Assembly: GCA_013420905.1 (NCBI GenBank)
Contig: JAAXNY010000005.1
Location: 2,666,001 to 2,730,000 of the forward strand
From: Collybia mongolica
Lineage: Eukaryota > Basidiomycota > Agaricomycetes > Agaricales > Clitocybaceae
Direction of reading: 5' to 3'
Length of the DNA stretch: 64,000 nt
The position numbers and the translations under genes are program-made. This document shows positions 49,918-60,360 of this stretch, one piece after another. Below the pieces are notes generated by a model. That model did no database searches, had not been told where the DNA came from, and worked only from the letters and a program-made list of their open reading frames with translations. Every line of letters starts with the position of its first letter. The first letter of the stretch is position 1.

Positions 49918-52758
49918 GTGGCGAGAGTAGTGAAGAAGACGAGAGCCAGGACACACAGAATGATGAAGACATGGAGGATGATGAGGATATGGAAATTGAG
50001 GATCTCACCAGCAGTGATGAAGACCTCCTGGGAGACGACAATGAATATGATATGCTGAGCACAGAGTCTGGACAGGAAGGAGTCTTGGTATGGGATCTCC
50101 TTGGTGAGAGCTTCATGAAGGAAGCCTCACAATTAGGTCTGTCCGCTCTAATATACTCCTCTACTGATACCTGATGTAGTTTCAGATCAAATGGTGGATG
50201 AAAGTGACCTAGTCCTCCTCCGTCTCTATGCTATCAAAGTCAAAGACGGCCTCTCTGATATAACATTCAACAAACTTTGTTATGTATCCACCCAGTCACC
50301 AGGAGAATCCCTGAAGAACACAGAGAAATGCGTTTGGTTTCTCTCCGGCTTCCAACCAGTATGCTACAATTGTTGCCCCTCATCATGTATTTGCTACACT
50401 GGGCCTTATGAATCCCTCACAAAATGCCCAAAGTGTAATGCCAACCACTATAAAGCTGACAGGAGGTCACCATACTCATACTTCAAGTACCTCCCTATCA
50501 TTCCCCGCCTATGTGCAATGCTTGCAAGTATTTCCTATGCAAAGAAAATGCAATACCGGTCCAAGCACCTACATGACCCGACAAAAATAACTGATATTTT
50601 CAATGGCACTCATTACCTGTTACTCTGGGAGACCTTCATCACAATCGGCAATGAAGAGCTCCCAAAGTGGTTTTTTTCAGATCCTCACAATATTGCACTT
50701 GGGTTATCTACTGACGGCTTTGGTCCTTTCAAGCGCCGTACCAAGACTGCATGGCCATTAATATTGTTTAATTATAACCTCCCTCCCGAAGAGTGGTTTC
50801 TCAAGGCAAATGTCATTCCACTTGGGACGATCCCTGGGCCAAAGAAACCTGATGATATGGATTCATTCTTGTGGCCCCCTGTCCAGGAACTATTGCAGCT
50901 TGAGATGGGTGTGTCTGCCTTTGATGCACTCACCAACTCTGTCTTCCTCCTACATGTGTACCTCATTGTGGTTTTTGGTGATATACCTGCAATCTCAATG
51001 GTCATGCACATGAAAGGCCATAATGCGATTTCACCATGTCAGATGTGCACAATCAAAGGAGTCTGCATCCCATCCTCACGGTTAACAATGCACTATGTTC
51101 CATGTGCCGTGATGGCTTCCCAGGGCCACAAGACGAATATGACCTGGCTGAACTTCCTCTATGAGATCATGTACAATTCATGGAACAGGCGAAGGAAGTC
51201 CAATATGCTGCAAGTGACACACATTCTGGACGTCTTGCAACCAAGTATGGCATCAAAGGTATACCACTGCTCAGTACTCTGAGCTTGCTCTCTTTCCCCA
51301 GTTCATTCCCTTATGATTTCATGCATCTTATCTGGTCTAACCTCATTCCAAATCTGATTCACCTTGGGACTGGGAAGTTCAAGGACCTTCCCCACAATGG
51401 TGAAGGCTATGTGTTGTCGCCAACAGTATGGGAGGCTATTGGAGAGGCTACCGAAAATGCAGGAGGGACAATCCCAGCACCATTTGGATCTAGGGTTCCA
51501 AATATTGCATCCGAGAGGGCACAGATGATTGTCAATCTGGACATTGTATATTGCACCCACCCTCCTTAAAGGACGGTTTCTACATACTTGATACTATAAA
51601 CACTTTATTAAATTAGTTCACCTATTAACAATTTGCTTAGAATTTGAAATCACCTGCAAACAAGTCAACAAACTCGAGAGAGGTTTCCAGAGTTGGGTTG
51701 AGGAGTATGAACAGTAAGTCATTCTCATTGCTGACAAGATGCTGTCTGATGAAACTACAGGCTATACTACCAATATGATCCACAGCAGGTAGCTATGTGT
51801 CCCCTCACCATTCATGCGCTCTTGCACATTGCACCAACAATCAGGTATATGGGTCCGTCATGGGCCTACTGGGCATTTCCAACAGAGTGCTACTGCAGTG
51901 ACATACTCCATCACATCAAAAGTCAACAATTCCCCTATGCAAATATCAACAAGTATGTTACCTCCTGTGCACAGCTGAAGCACATAACCCTCCTCTATGA
52001 CCTGCATGAGAAAATTTGTGTGACTCCCCCCCCTCTCATGCCCAGGATATCAAGTTACCCACATGCAAGCCTCTGATTTTGTTCATGCGCTTGCTTGCTC
52101 ATCATATTTTTTAGACCTGTCGCATTGCCTTACTCCACCCAAGGGACCTCTAGAAGCACTCTCTGGTCCCCATTGGACAATGCTAACTGCAACTTTGGCC
52201 ACTCACTTCAATCAGCCTGTATCAGTCATTTGGAAGCTTATACCCCGGAACACTAAATTTGCCCAATATGGCTGAGTGTGTCACCTGGAGGGTGGTGATA
52301 CCATGCACGCCCACGACCTTGTTCCACTTAGAACTGACAGCCAAGATATGTTGTTTGTTCAGGTGAGCCATCTTGGGATTAATCACTCCTTGTACACCAA
52401 TTCACATGAGCCTCAGTATCAACTCAATGTTGACAAATTTGCTCATCACAGGCATCGCGCACCAGAGTTTGAGCTGCGTGACTTCTTTGGTCAAATTCTC
52501 CACTTCCTCATTGTAGAAATCCCTGCATCTCCTGAACATGATATCCAAGCTGATTCACTCATCTACACAATCATCAAACAAGTCAAAATCTCAGATGCAG
52601 CAACCAACCAATGTAAGATGAACTACTACAGGGAGATGGGGTCAACAGAATTTGTCGATCTCAATCAAGTGCAAGGTGTAGTCGGGCACATTATGGACCA
52701 TGGCAGGTGGTCAATTATTGACCAAAGTAAATCATTGGTACCAGTACATATTTCATAA
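49918..52758 (+). pseudogene. Plavaka-type (Tnp2-related) transposase, frameshifted
   Basis: Family landmarks in order: acidic leader DEDMEDDEDMEIEDL; SPGESLKNTEKCVWFLSGF; NCCPSSCICYTGPYESLTKC; YLPIIPRLCAML; NIALGLSTDGFGPFKRR; TAWPLILFNYNLPPE; GTIPGPKKPDDMDSFLWP; VFGDIPAISMVMHMKGHNAI; then in another frame GRLATKYGIKGIPLLS and FPYDFMHLIWSNLI; then CPLTIHALLHIAPTI, and a C-terminal FFGQILHFLIVEIP...QGVVGHIMDHGRWSIID. Frame changes occur near 51,095 and 51,530. A TGA at about 51,153 replaces an expected Arg codon (CGA). At least one intron (before GGTGGATGAAAG, near 50,190) is likely. The coding core is well preserved, so loss was recent, but the copy is not functional as it stands. Confidence 0.85.
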
Positions 52759-53943
52759 ATAATACAAACTCTCCTTCCATTACAAGAGTATCATGAGTGT
52801 CCCTCCTCTAAGTGCAGCTAGGGGCCTGGGAGTACCTGTCATGGTTGCTGGGTTTCCCTTCAGGAAGGTAGCTCACCCCCTTTTTTTTTTTTAGTGTGGT
52901 ATTATAGTCCCCTGGGGCTGGGCCCTATTGGGGACGTTACATTTTTATGTAGGTAGATACTCGAGGCCCAAAGCCTCAGGCGCCCCACTTGTCCCCGCCA
53001 TGCACTGTAGACAGTCCACTCCCAGTGGCATCCCCCTATCAGCCCAGCACAGAAACACCATTTCGGCAGGCAGCTTGCTCTGCAGTCGCCTCCTGTACCC
53101 CTCTCTGGCTTCTCCTCCTCCCTTCATGGTCTTGAGTTCACTCTAAGGTATTGACCACAACTGCCCCTGGGGCTGCAATGCAGTAGCTCACCCCCTTACT
53201 AGCACAATACAGGCTAAGTTGGGGCAGGCTGCAGCCTGCTCTCCTTGGGTGGTGAGCTGCTCTGAGGGATTTGATCCCCTAGTGCCCAATCGGGTGCGCG
53301 ATTTTGGCCCATACAAGCTCAAGGCCACCACGCCACAGGAACTCTTTCTTGGAGCATCCATATGCCTTAAATAATGGCTTATGATTGTGTCCAGTTCTTG
53401 ATCCCAAGTAGTCCACTGCATCTGTATTATGTACAGTGGTATACAAAACCTTGAGGGAAAAAAAAAGGAAAGCCCAGGTGGTTTGAATCCAGTTCAGAAT
53501 TATCCACTTAAAAGTGGGAAAACACTTCTCCCATTCTTTGGATGCATGAAAATCCCCCCACTCTAAAGCATTTCCTTGAAGGATGAAAGTCAACTTAGGC
53601 TGAGATTACCCCTTAGGGCTGGGAAAATCAAACCCCCATTTCAGTCCTTAAATTCCAGAAAATCACACACAGAAACACCTTATCTTTTGGATGAAGTTCA
53701 TAACCTTCTACTGGATCAAAAACATCCCACATATTTCATCCTTTTGTGAGATTAAATTCCATCCAATTAATAGATAAAAATGTCAACATATATTACAAAT
53801 GAAATTCACCCCCTGGATGGCTGAAAAGTAAGGTATGAAATTTCATCCAAAATTCATCTGGCCTTAATCCACCCATTTAAAGTAGGAAATTAGGGTCCCC
53901 ACAGTTAAATGTTTGAAAACCCCCCCCTTCTGGGTGCACAGTG
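52759..53943. other. 3' flank of the transposase and right subterminal region
   Basis: 52,760-53,590 contains no recognised gene; small minus-strand frames near 53,188-53,593 lack motifs. 53,600-53,943 is rich in TTTCATCC-type motifs and ends with the GGGTGCACAGTG terminus. Confidence 0.5.
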
Positions 53944-53992
53944 CATGGAGTCCGCAAGGACATGTAGGGGACTGTAAAGTACAGTGATTTTC
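53944..53992. repeat. Right-end fragment of a hAT-like element plus 8-bp spacer
   Basis: 53,944-53,984 (GGAGTCCGCAAGGACATG ... GTAAAGTACAG) is a terminus of the iterated-end family. The 8 bp TGATTTTC then separate it from the opposite-facing terminus CTGCATTTTACAG at 53,993. Two facing ends one 8-bp unit apart suggest insertions that share a target duplication. Confidence 0.55.
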
Positions 53993-54499
53993 CTGCATTT
54001 TACAGTTCCCCATGTGTCCTTGTGGACTCTGCACAGACTCTGCATGGACTCCACAGAGTCTGTGCAGACTCACTTACTTTCTTTTACTATTTTAATTACT
54101 TACTTACATATAAGAGTTTACTTACTATTTTACTTACTAATGTTCTACATACATTGATAGGATAATATTATATATTGATAGTGAATATGATACATTAATC
54201 ATAAATACATAATTAAATATGGGCAGGGGCCCCCACGGCATTGTCAGTGGCCTGGGTTTCAGGAGGTCTTTACACTAAGCCACATAACCCGTGCGGACTC
54301 CGTGCGGACTCCGCGCGGACACACGGACTCCGCACGGACTCCGCACGGACTCATTTGGCAGGACCGTCAGCCAGACAAGAATCCGTGTCCGCACCGAGTC
54401 CGCATCAATCCGCGTAATTTTACGCGGACACGCGGACTAGCACGGACGGACAGCTCGCAGAGTCCGCGCGGCCAGTCGATTACTAATCGGATTAGTAAT

Positions 54500-55330
54500 A
54501 TAAATTTTATTTACACAAATTATATATACTATTTGTTATTAATAACATAACATAACGGCGGTGAAAAACTTGCATCCGACTAGGTTCGAACGCGTAAAGG
54601 CACGAACATTACGTCATATGTTTGGCGTTCATAACCGTTGGGCAAGGCGGGCATTTCTAGCTACGGAATCACTGGCCTCAAGTCAACGGACTTAGGTCAC
54701 ATGATTACGAGGCACGTGCAATGGTCACATTACCGTTGCCACGTCTTCGTTGGTTCTTTTCAACCACATCAACGACGCCCGCCAAAACCGCCAACGCCGA
54801 CACCAACGCCAACGCACCCACGCCGCCAATGCCAACGCATCGAACGCCAACCGACATCAACATGACGACGCACAAGACGGTGTGGGGAGAAGGATAGAAA
54901 CGGACGCGGAACGAGGGGACGACGAGGAAAGGGCGCCCCGAGGGGCAGAACCAGGTGAGTCGTACACCGCCGCTCACCCACACGCTCACCACGCAGCGCG
55001 TCCCCCCCTCCCCACTTCAGGAACTCGAAACGAAGGATACGGCCGCCAACAGCAACAGGAGGAAGGCGGCAACGACAACGACAACGACGAAGACAGCAAC
55101 AGCAACAGCAGCAACAGTGCCGACGAGGCCTGCGGCAACGACGGCAACAGCAGCGGCAGCGGCGGCACTAACAACGGCGCGACGACGACGACGACAACTA
55201 CAACAAAGACGACCACCACCACCACGAGGACGACGACGACTAAGGACAACGAGGACGACGACGACAACGACGACTAAGGACAACGAGGACGACGACGACA
55301 ACGACGACTAAGGACAACGGGGACAACGAC
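54500..55330 (+). other. Shared cassette, intact-looking copy (intron-bearing transcription unit)
   Basis: Also present at 33,330-32,040 (minus) and 57,913-57,153 (minus). A long open frame at 54,750-55,277 has GVGRRIETDAERGDDEERAP, then low-complexity Asn/Asp/Ser/Thr. It passes through a probable 66-nt intron (54,955-55,020, GTGAGT...TTCAG), whose ends are kept in all three copies. The frame lacks an ATG near its start (it opens with TTG). On the opposite strand a frame with VVDVVEKNQRRRGNGNVT is also kept in the three copies. So the cassette looks like a gene or transcript unit, but strand and product are unproven. Confidence 0.5.
55020..55330 (+). repeat. ACG/AAC triplet low-complexity tract
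   Basis: Purine-pattern triplets (ACGACG, AACAGC) encode Asn/Asp/Ser/Thr runs in one frame and Gln/Arg runs in another. A direct repeat of about 33 bp (GACTAAGGACAACGAGGACG...) occurs at 55,239-55,305. Confidence 0.75.
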
Positions 55331-55968
55331 AAGACAAGCGGCCAGTGCCGCCGCCGCTGAAACCCAGGCCGCTGACGACGTCGCGGGGGCCGACGAGGAC
55401 GACGGGGGGGCGGGGGCCTCCGCCCCCGCCTATATTAAATTATTTTATCATATATGTATTATACTTAGTAATAATATATGTTTTATTCTATTAATTATAT
55501 AGATTGTTAGTAAGTAAAAGAGTAAGTAAGTGCTTCATAATAAAAGAAAGTAAGTGAGTCCGCGTGGACTCTGTGGAGTCCACACGGAGTCCGCGCGGAG
55601 TCCGTGCAGAGTCCGTGTGGACTTTGTGCTGTCCTTGCGGAGTCCGTACGGAGTCCGTGCGGAGTCCGCACGGACTTTTGCAGTCCGCGTGGAGTCCGCA
55701 AGGACATGTGGGGGAGTGTAAAGTACAGGGTTTCAGCACCAGCAGTACTGGCCACTTTTCTTGTTGTCATCCCCTTGTCATTGTCATCCTTGTGGTAGTG
55801 GTTGTCATCTTTGTCCTCATTGTAGTTGTCATTGTTGTCACACCATTGTTGGTGCTGCTGCTGTTGCCATTGTTGCTGCTGCTATCTTTGTCATTGTCTT
55901 CCTCAGGTATTGTCTTGATATCCAAGCATCACTGAAAGGGGGCTCCTGGGCTATAAGTGTGCTGATGC

Positions 55969-57152
55969 TATGAAATGTAATCTCTTACACACACACACAC
56001 CAAACCTAACAATCAACACACAAACAGTAGGAATCGCCTGTTTTGAGTTCGGGTTCAAGTGCTTAGAAGCACTAAGCTTTGAATAGTACTAGTCAAGGCT
56101 CTTTCCAATGATCTCTCGACGGGTTTGATTCAGACAAAGCTTCAACACAGGTTTAAAGCTTGCTAGGTATATTTATAAAATCTCTTGATCCAATAGACTG
56201 AGTACCAAGTGTATGTTCAGTTATTAATGATCCCAAGCAGATCTATAAGTCCAAGCAACTTATTAAACAAACAGTGCCAAGTGCACTAAGGCCAAGTGCC
56301 TAGTAATTCCAACAGACAATGCGGTACTAAGTTCCAAGTGAACTAAGACTCTTCAATTCTGTGATCTCTTCAAACAATTCCAATCAAGACAACTTTGAAG
56401 CAATCTGAGCCTTAATTCGGGCACACAATAGTGTTTTAACAAATGTGATTTGTATACTCTATAGTAGCATGAAGTGGGGGCAAGATTCCTTTTTTTTGCA
56501 CTACTCATCTACAGTCTATTTATAGTGTACAAACTAAATATCATACGGAATTGTAAATGTTTATACGGAACCGCGCTCCCCCACGCCAAGGATCTGTATT
56601 TAATGCTGACATGTCCTCTACAACTTGGCGCACATGCCATGCATGCCAATTATGTCGTTACTTGTTACTTATCAAATATTGAAAGAGCTGGCTAAACTCT
56701 TATCCAGTCCCGACCGCGCGCTTTGTTATTTAAAATAGCGCAGCACTGTCATTTACTTCTCCTGAACGTCCCAGTTGTTATTCACGGTGTCCTGTCTCTT
56801 CTGGTAGTTAACACCAAGTGCCCCTGACTAGGATCGGGTTGTGCAAGTCCCAAATTTACAATTACTTCTCCTATTAATGATGATCCCCGGACTAATGATA
56901 TTATACTACAACGGTTACTTATGGATTAAGATACCAAGGTTGTAACTGGGCATGGTGAATAGGACTAATAATGAACCGTACTCATAGTCCTCTGTACTGA
57001 TAGTGTATTATCCCTTAGACTAGTTCACTCTGATTAGCCGTCTTGGAGCTCGACTCTAATCCTTTATTACCATTTACTTGGTTTAGAAATGATACTAATA
57101 GCCTTACTTGTTGACTTTATAAGTGCAAACAATTTTGGGCCCTATCATCGCA
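55969..57152 (-). repeat. Solo LTR with 5-bp target duplication
   Basis: 1184 bp flanked by GATGC on both sides (55,964-55,968 and 57,153-57,157). On the minus strand it begins TGCGATGATAGGGCCCAAAA and ends TTACATTTCATA (TG...TA; a C-to-T change of the usual CA). No internal coding region: both LTRs have recombined to one. It carries many AAGTGC/GCACTT motifs and a CA dinucleotide run (55,987-56,001). Confidence 0.75.
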
Positions 57153-57284
57153 GATGCCTGGTTGTCATTTGGGTGACTTTGCCCTGCACTGGCAGGGTGG
57201 GCATGGTGGCTGATTGTGCACAAGGTGGGGGTGCAATGCTGGCGGTTCCTGCATTGAGTGCACACTTGGTCCTGGGATGGGCTA

Positions 57285-57690
57285 TTAGTAACAGGAGCAA
57301 TAAAAAAAAAATGTATGCTGAGGCACCCTGGGTGTTGGCAGCTGTGTCCTCCTCAAGAGGGTTCCTGAGGTTTTCCTTGGGGGGATGCACTGCATGGTGA
57401 GTATGTAGGTGAGCAATGTTCTGGGACTCACCTCCCTCTGCCCCTCAGGGTGCCCTTTCCCCACCATCTCCTTGTTCCATGTCCTTTTAGGGAGGAGGCA
57501 ATGAGTGGCATAAGCTGCTGTGCATGGTGGAGCTGGTGGAGTGCATGGTTGCTGGCATAGTGGCATTGGGTGTTGGTTGGTGTTGGTTAGTGTTGGGTGG
57601 TGTTGGGTGGTGTTGGGTGCGTTGGGCGTGTTGGTGGTTTGGTGGATGTCATTGATGTGGTTGAAAGTAATCAAAGAAGGCGTGGCAATG
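57285..57690 (-). pseudogene. Shared cassette, copy III (AT-shifted)
   Basis: Counterpart of 54,740-55,030. The minus strand keeps NHINDIHQTTN...KGHPEGQRE and an intron with a GTGAGT donor (about 57,431) and a CTCAG|GAAC acceptor. The opposite strand keeps IDVVESNQRRRGNGNVTV. CpG sites of the young copy are mostly TpG/CpA here. Confidence 0.55.
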
Positions 57691-58752
57691 GTAATGTGAC
57701 TGTGGCACATGCCTCAATATCATGTGACCTGTTTTTGTAGACTTGAGGCTGTTTATCTCCCAGCTGGGAATGCGAGTCTTGCCCAGTGGTTATCCATGCC
57801 AAACATTTTAATATTACATAATGATCCTCCCTGTGACCATTTGAACCTGGTGGGGTGCACATTTTTCAGCCTCCTATTAATAATGAATAATATACAATTT
57901 CAATAAATAAAATTTGTCAGCATTCCCAGATTTGATCACAGGGCCCTGTTGACTGAGATGCCTGATGGCTGAACATTCTGAGCTATATCATGTGTTGGCA
58001 GCCACTTTCACATGCTTTCCCTCTTGCTCTTGTACCACCACTATTGCCTGTTGGCTGCCTCCCATCCCCCCCCTTGTAGTAAGCACTCTTCATTGATAGA
58101 TTAGAATTACTATAATAATACTTGTAGTAGTCATTTGAATTCCAATACAAACTGTAAGGCTTCGTTAAGAATATTAATAAATGCTAATAATGATCCTACA
58201 GGAAACCTAAGGACATCATTGGTATGCAGGACAAGACCATGCCTGACAATGTCCTCAACATGGTACACCACTTTGTTGGCCTCAAGTGCCAGTGGACAAT
58301 GAGGGGGTCCCAGTATGTGTGTCAACCCAATCTAACCCAAAGCACATTAACATTGACCCATTTTACAGATCACTTAATTACAACAAGGTCAACAAAGACA
58401 ATGAGCAGTCTGGCAGTGCACAAAGACCAGCAACTTCCATCCATTACTTAACTTTCTTTTATCTTTATCATGCTAATCTGACCAGCCGAACTCACCACCG
58501 TATGTAAAGTTGCTCATGTCAAAGAAAAAGTAGGGAGTCCTATTCCACGCCCACTGTGTGGTGTCACTGGAAATGGGTTCTGTCTCCAGGCACAGCTTCA
58601 GAATGACAAGGATTTATATGGGGCAATTTGGGTAAGTTTTCTCATTACTAATCTCAATACATGATTCTAACAAATCACAGTGTTGTGTTTGCAGTCTGGT
58701 TGGTAATGCTGGTGATCAGGAACTTCAGAATGAGGGATATGAATCAGAGGTA

Positions 58753-60360
58753 CAGTGGCTCAAAAAACTGCCCCAATGTTTGTACATTTTTGAAAGATCA
58801 ATATGGTATGAAGTGCTGACATAAGCAGGGGACCTGGGGTAATTATGTAAGATACTATGACATCGTGGCTTTCCAATGGACCCTGGATCATGTGATTTGG
58901 ATCAATATCCATTAAGCTATAAGCCAAACAAAATGGTTACTTATTGGGGCAGTTTTTTGACCCTTATCTTATTTTCCATTATTCTGGCATTTATGATCCA
59001 ATGCAAGAACATTATGGACTGTGGGAAGAATAAACAATGTCATGTGACTTTATTTGTATCAATTTGACATGTTGGAATTGGTTCAATCATCTTCTTGACC
59101 TCTTACCACCATCATGAAAGCCATTTCTACTGCTCAGCACAATACTGTTGTTTCTCTCCTCAATGAGGGCTATTCTCAGCGTCAAATCAAGGAGAAAACT
59201 GGTCTAGGGAAGGGTACCATCAGTAGGATCAGCAAAGATGTGGATGGAAACAAAGAAAACAACCTTGGTGGCCGCCCCTCCAAGCTGTCTGTTCGTGACA
59301 AACAGTCAATTATTCGTCAAATCAAGTCAGGGAAGCTTGATAATGCAGTTCAGGCTACCCAATTCATCAATGGCATCATCCCCAATCCTGTCACACCCCA
59401 GACAGTCAGAAATGCACTCAAGGAAAATCAATTTTATGCTGCTACAAAGAGGAAAGCTCCTCTTCTCAAACAAGCCCATCGCATCCGGCGTCTCCAGTTT
59501 GCAAAATATCATGAAAGCTGGACTGTGGAGGACTGGAAAAGGGTTCTATGGACAGATGAGACCAAAATCAATAGGATTGGGTCAGATGGAAAGGTTTATG
59601 TCTGGAAACAAAGGGGAGAACCACCATCTGATAGAACAACATCACCTACTGTCAAACATGGAGGAGGAGGAAACCTCATGGTATGGGGTTGTATGGGGTG
59701 GAATGGAGTGGGAAAGCTCATAGAGGTGCAGGGGAACATGGACAAGGTTCAATACTGTGAAATTTTGGAGAGTGGAGTTCAGGAAAGTTTTGAGAAGTTG
59801 GAAATGGTGGATGGCGAGCGCTACTTTCAGCAAGATAACGACCCCAAACACACATCTGGACTGGCCACACAGTGGTTTGAAGACAACAACATTCAAGTCC
59901 TTGGCTGGCCTGCCCAATCCCCTGACATGAATCCAATAGAACACCTTTGGGAACATCTCAAGTGCCGTCTTAAAGAATATCCGACACCACCCAAAGGAGT
60001 ACATGAGTTGTGGGATAGATTGGCTGAAGAGTGGGGTGAAATTCCACCAGAGGTATGCCAAAACCTGATAGAAAGTATGCCCAGGCGGATACAAGCAGTT
60101 ATAAAGGCAAAAGGTGGTCATACAAAGTATTAGATAGAAAATTAATAGAGGGTCAAAAAACTGCCCCAATGAGTAATCATTTTGTTTGGCCTATAGCTTA
60201 ATGGGTTTTGATCCAAATCACATGATCCAGGGTCCATTGGAAAGCCACGATGTCATAGTATCTTACATAATTACCCCAGGTCCCCTGCTTATGTCAGCAC
60301 TTCATACCATATTGATCTTTCAAAAATGTACAAACATTGGGGCAGTTTTTTGAGCCACTG
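58753..60360 (+). mobile_element. Tc1-family DNA transposon 2 (complete, 1608 bp)
   Basis: Bounded by TA (58,751-58,752 and 60,361-60,362). Terminal inverted repeats are about 220 bp (58,753-58,972 and 60,140-60,360), starting CAGTGGCTCAAAAAACTG. As in Tc1 element 1, the inner end of each TIR carries an inverted copy of the terminal motif (GGGGCAGTTTTTTGACCC on the left). Copy I of the host element shows the uninterrupted TA site (GAGGTATACTAG, near 34,155). Confidence 0.94.
59114..60133 (+). CDS. Tc1-family DD34E transposase
   Basis: Intact 339-aa transposase. The N-terminal DNA-binding part reads NTVVSLLNEGYSQRQIKEKT and GKGTISRISKD, followed by a GGRPSKLS linker. The catalytic core shows VLWTDETKI (D), YFQQDNDPKHTS (D) and SPDMNPIEHLWEH (E), spacing 34. 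The GGGGNLMVWGCMGW box is present. It ends IQAVIKAKGGHTKY, very similar to the end of the first transposase, but the two proteins and their TIRs differ enough to be separate families. No stops or frameshifts, and both TIRs are complete, so it is a candidate active copy. Confidence 0.95.
   Translation: MKAISTAQHNTVVSLLNEGYSQRQIKEKTGLGKGTISRISKDVDGNKENNLGGRPSKLSVRDKQSIIRQIKSGKLDNAVQATQFINGIIPNPVTPQTVRNALKENQFYAATKRKAPLLKQAHRIRRLQFAKYHESWTVEDWKRVLWTDETKINRIGSDGKVYVWKQRGEPPSDRTTSPTVKHGGGGNLMVWGCMGWNGVGKLIEVQGNMDKVQYCEILESGVQESFEKLEMVDGERYFQQDNDPKHTSGLATQWFEDNNIQVLGWPAQSPDMNPIEHLWEHLKCRLKEYPTPPKGVHELWDRLAEEWGEIPPEVCQNLIESMPRRIQAVIKAKGGHTKY

Larger units (their letters stand above)
42858..53943. 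mobile_element. Large CACTG-ended element with transposase and accessory genes (degraded)
   Basis: The left end (42,858, CACTGTGCACCTGG) matches copy I for 387 bp, and the right end (53,943) is an inverted GGGTGCACAGTG terminus after a TTTCATCC-rich region. Between them lie a coiled-coil gene, a KOW-protein gene, a Plavaka-type transposase and sequence homologous to the inside of copies I and III. Pairing the two ends is inference. The flanking 3-bp sequences (ATT and CAT) do not match, and foreign repeats interrupt the left side. If right, it is the family member that once supplied transposase. Confidence 0.6.
54263..55728 (+). mobile_element. Young CpG-rich hAT-like element with iterated GGACTCCGC ends (1466 bp)
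   Basis: Terminal regions carry TCTTTACACTAAGCCACAT on the left and ATGTGGGGGAGTGTAAAGTA on the right, followed inward by about 15 near-palindromic iterations of GGACTCCGTGCGGACTC-type units on each side. It is flanked by an 8-bp duplication GGTTTCAG (54,255-54,262 and 55,729-55,736). The inside holds the intron-bearing cassette. GC- and CpG-rich throughout except two AT-rich blocks. No transposase, hence non-autonomous. The hAT assignment rests on duplication length and the short terminal repeat. Confidence 0.75.
53993..57913. mobile_element. Old hAT-like element copy, interrupted twice and chimeric
   Basis: Starts CTGCATTTTACAGTTCCCC with GGACTC/GAGTCC units. It is interrupted at GGTTTCAG by the young copy (54,263-55,728), resumes at 55,729, is interrupted again by a solo LTR (55,969-57,152), and continues through the shared cassette to about 57,913. 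There homology to the young element stops and CACTG-family sequence begins. Compared with the young copy, CG is almost always TG or CA. Confidence 0.7.

Noticed and set aside
42858..53943. Treating the two CACTG termini as a proven single insertion
   Set aside because: The flanking 3-bp sequences differ (ATT and CAT), so the pairing is left as inference with lower confidence.
54575..54600. tRNA B-box-like GGTTCGAACGC
   Set aside because: No matching A box or cloverleaf at the right distance on either strand; the diverged copies keep the motif only weakly.
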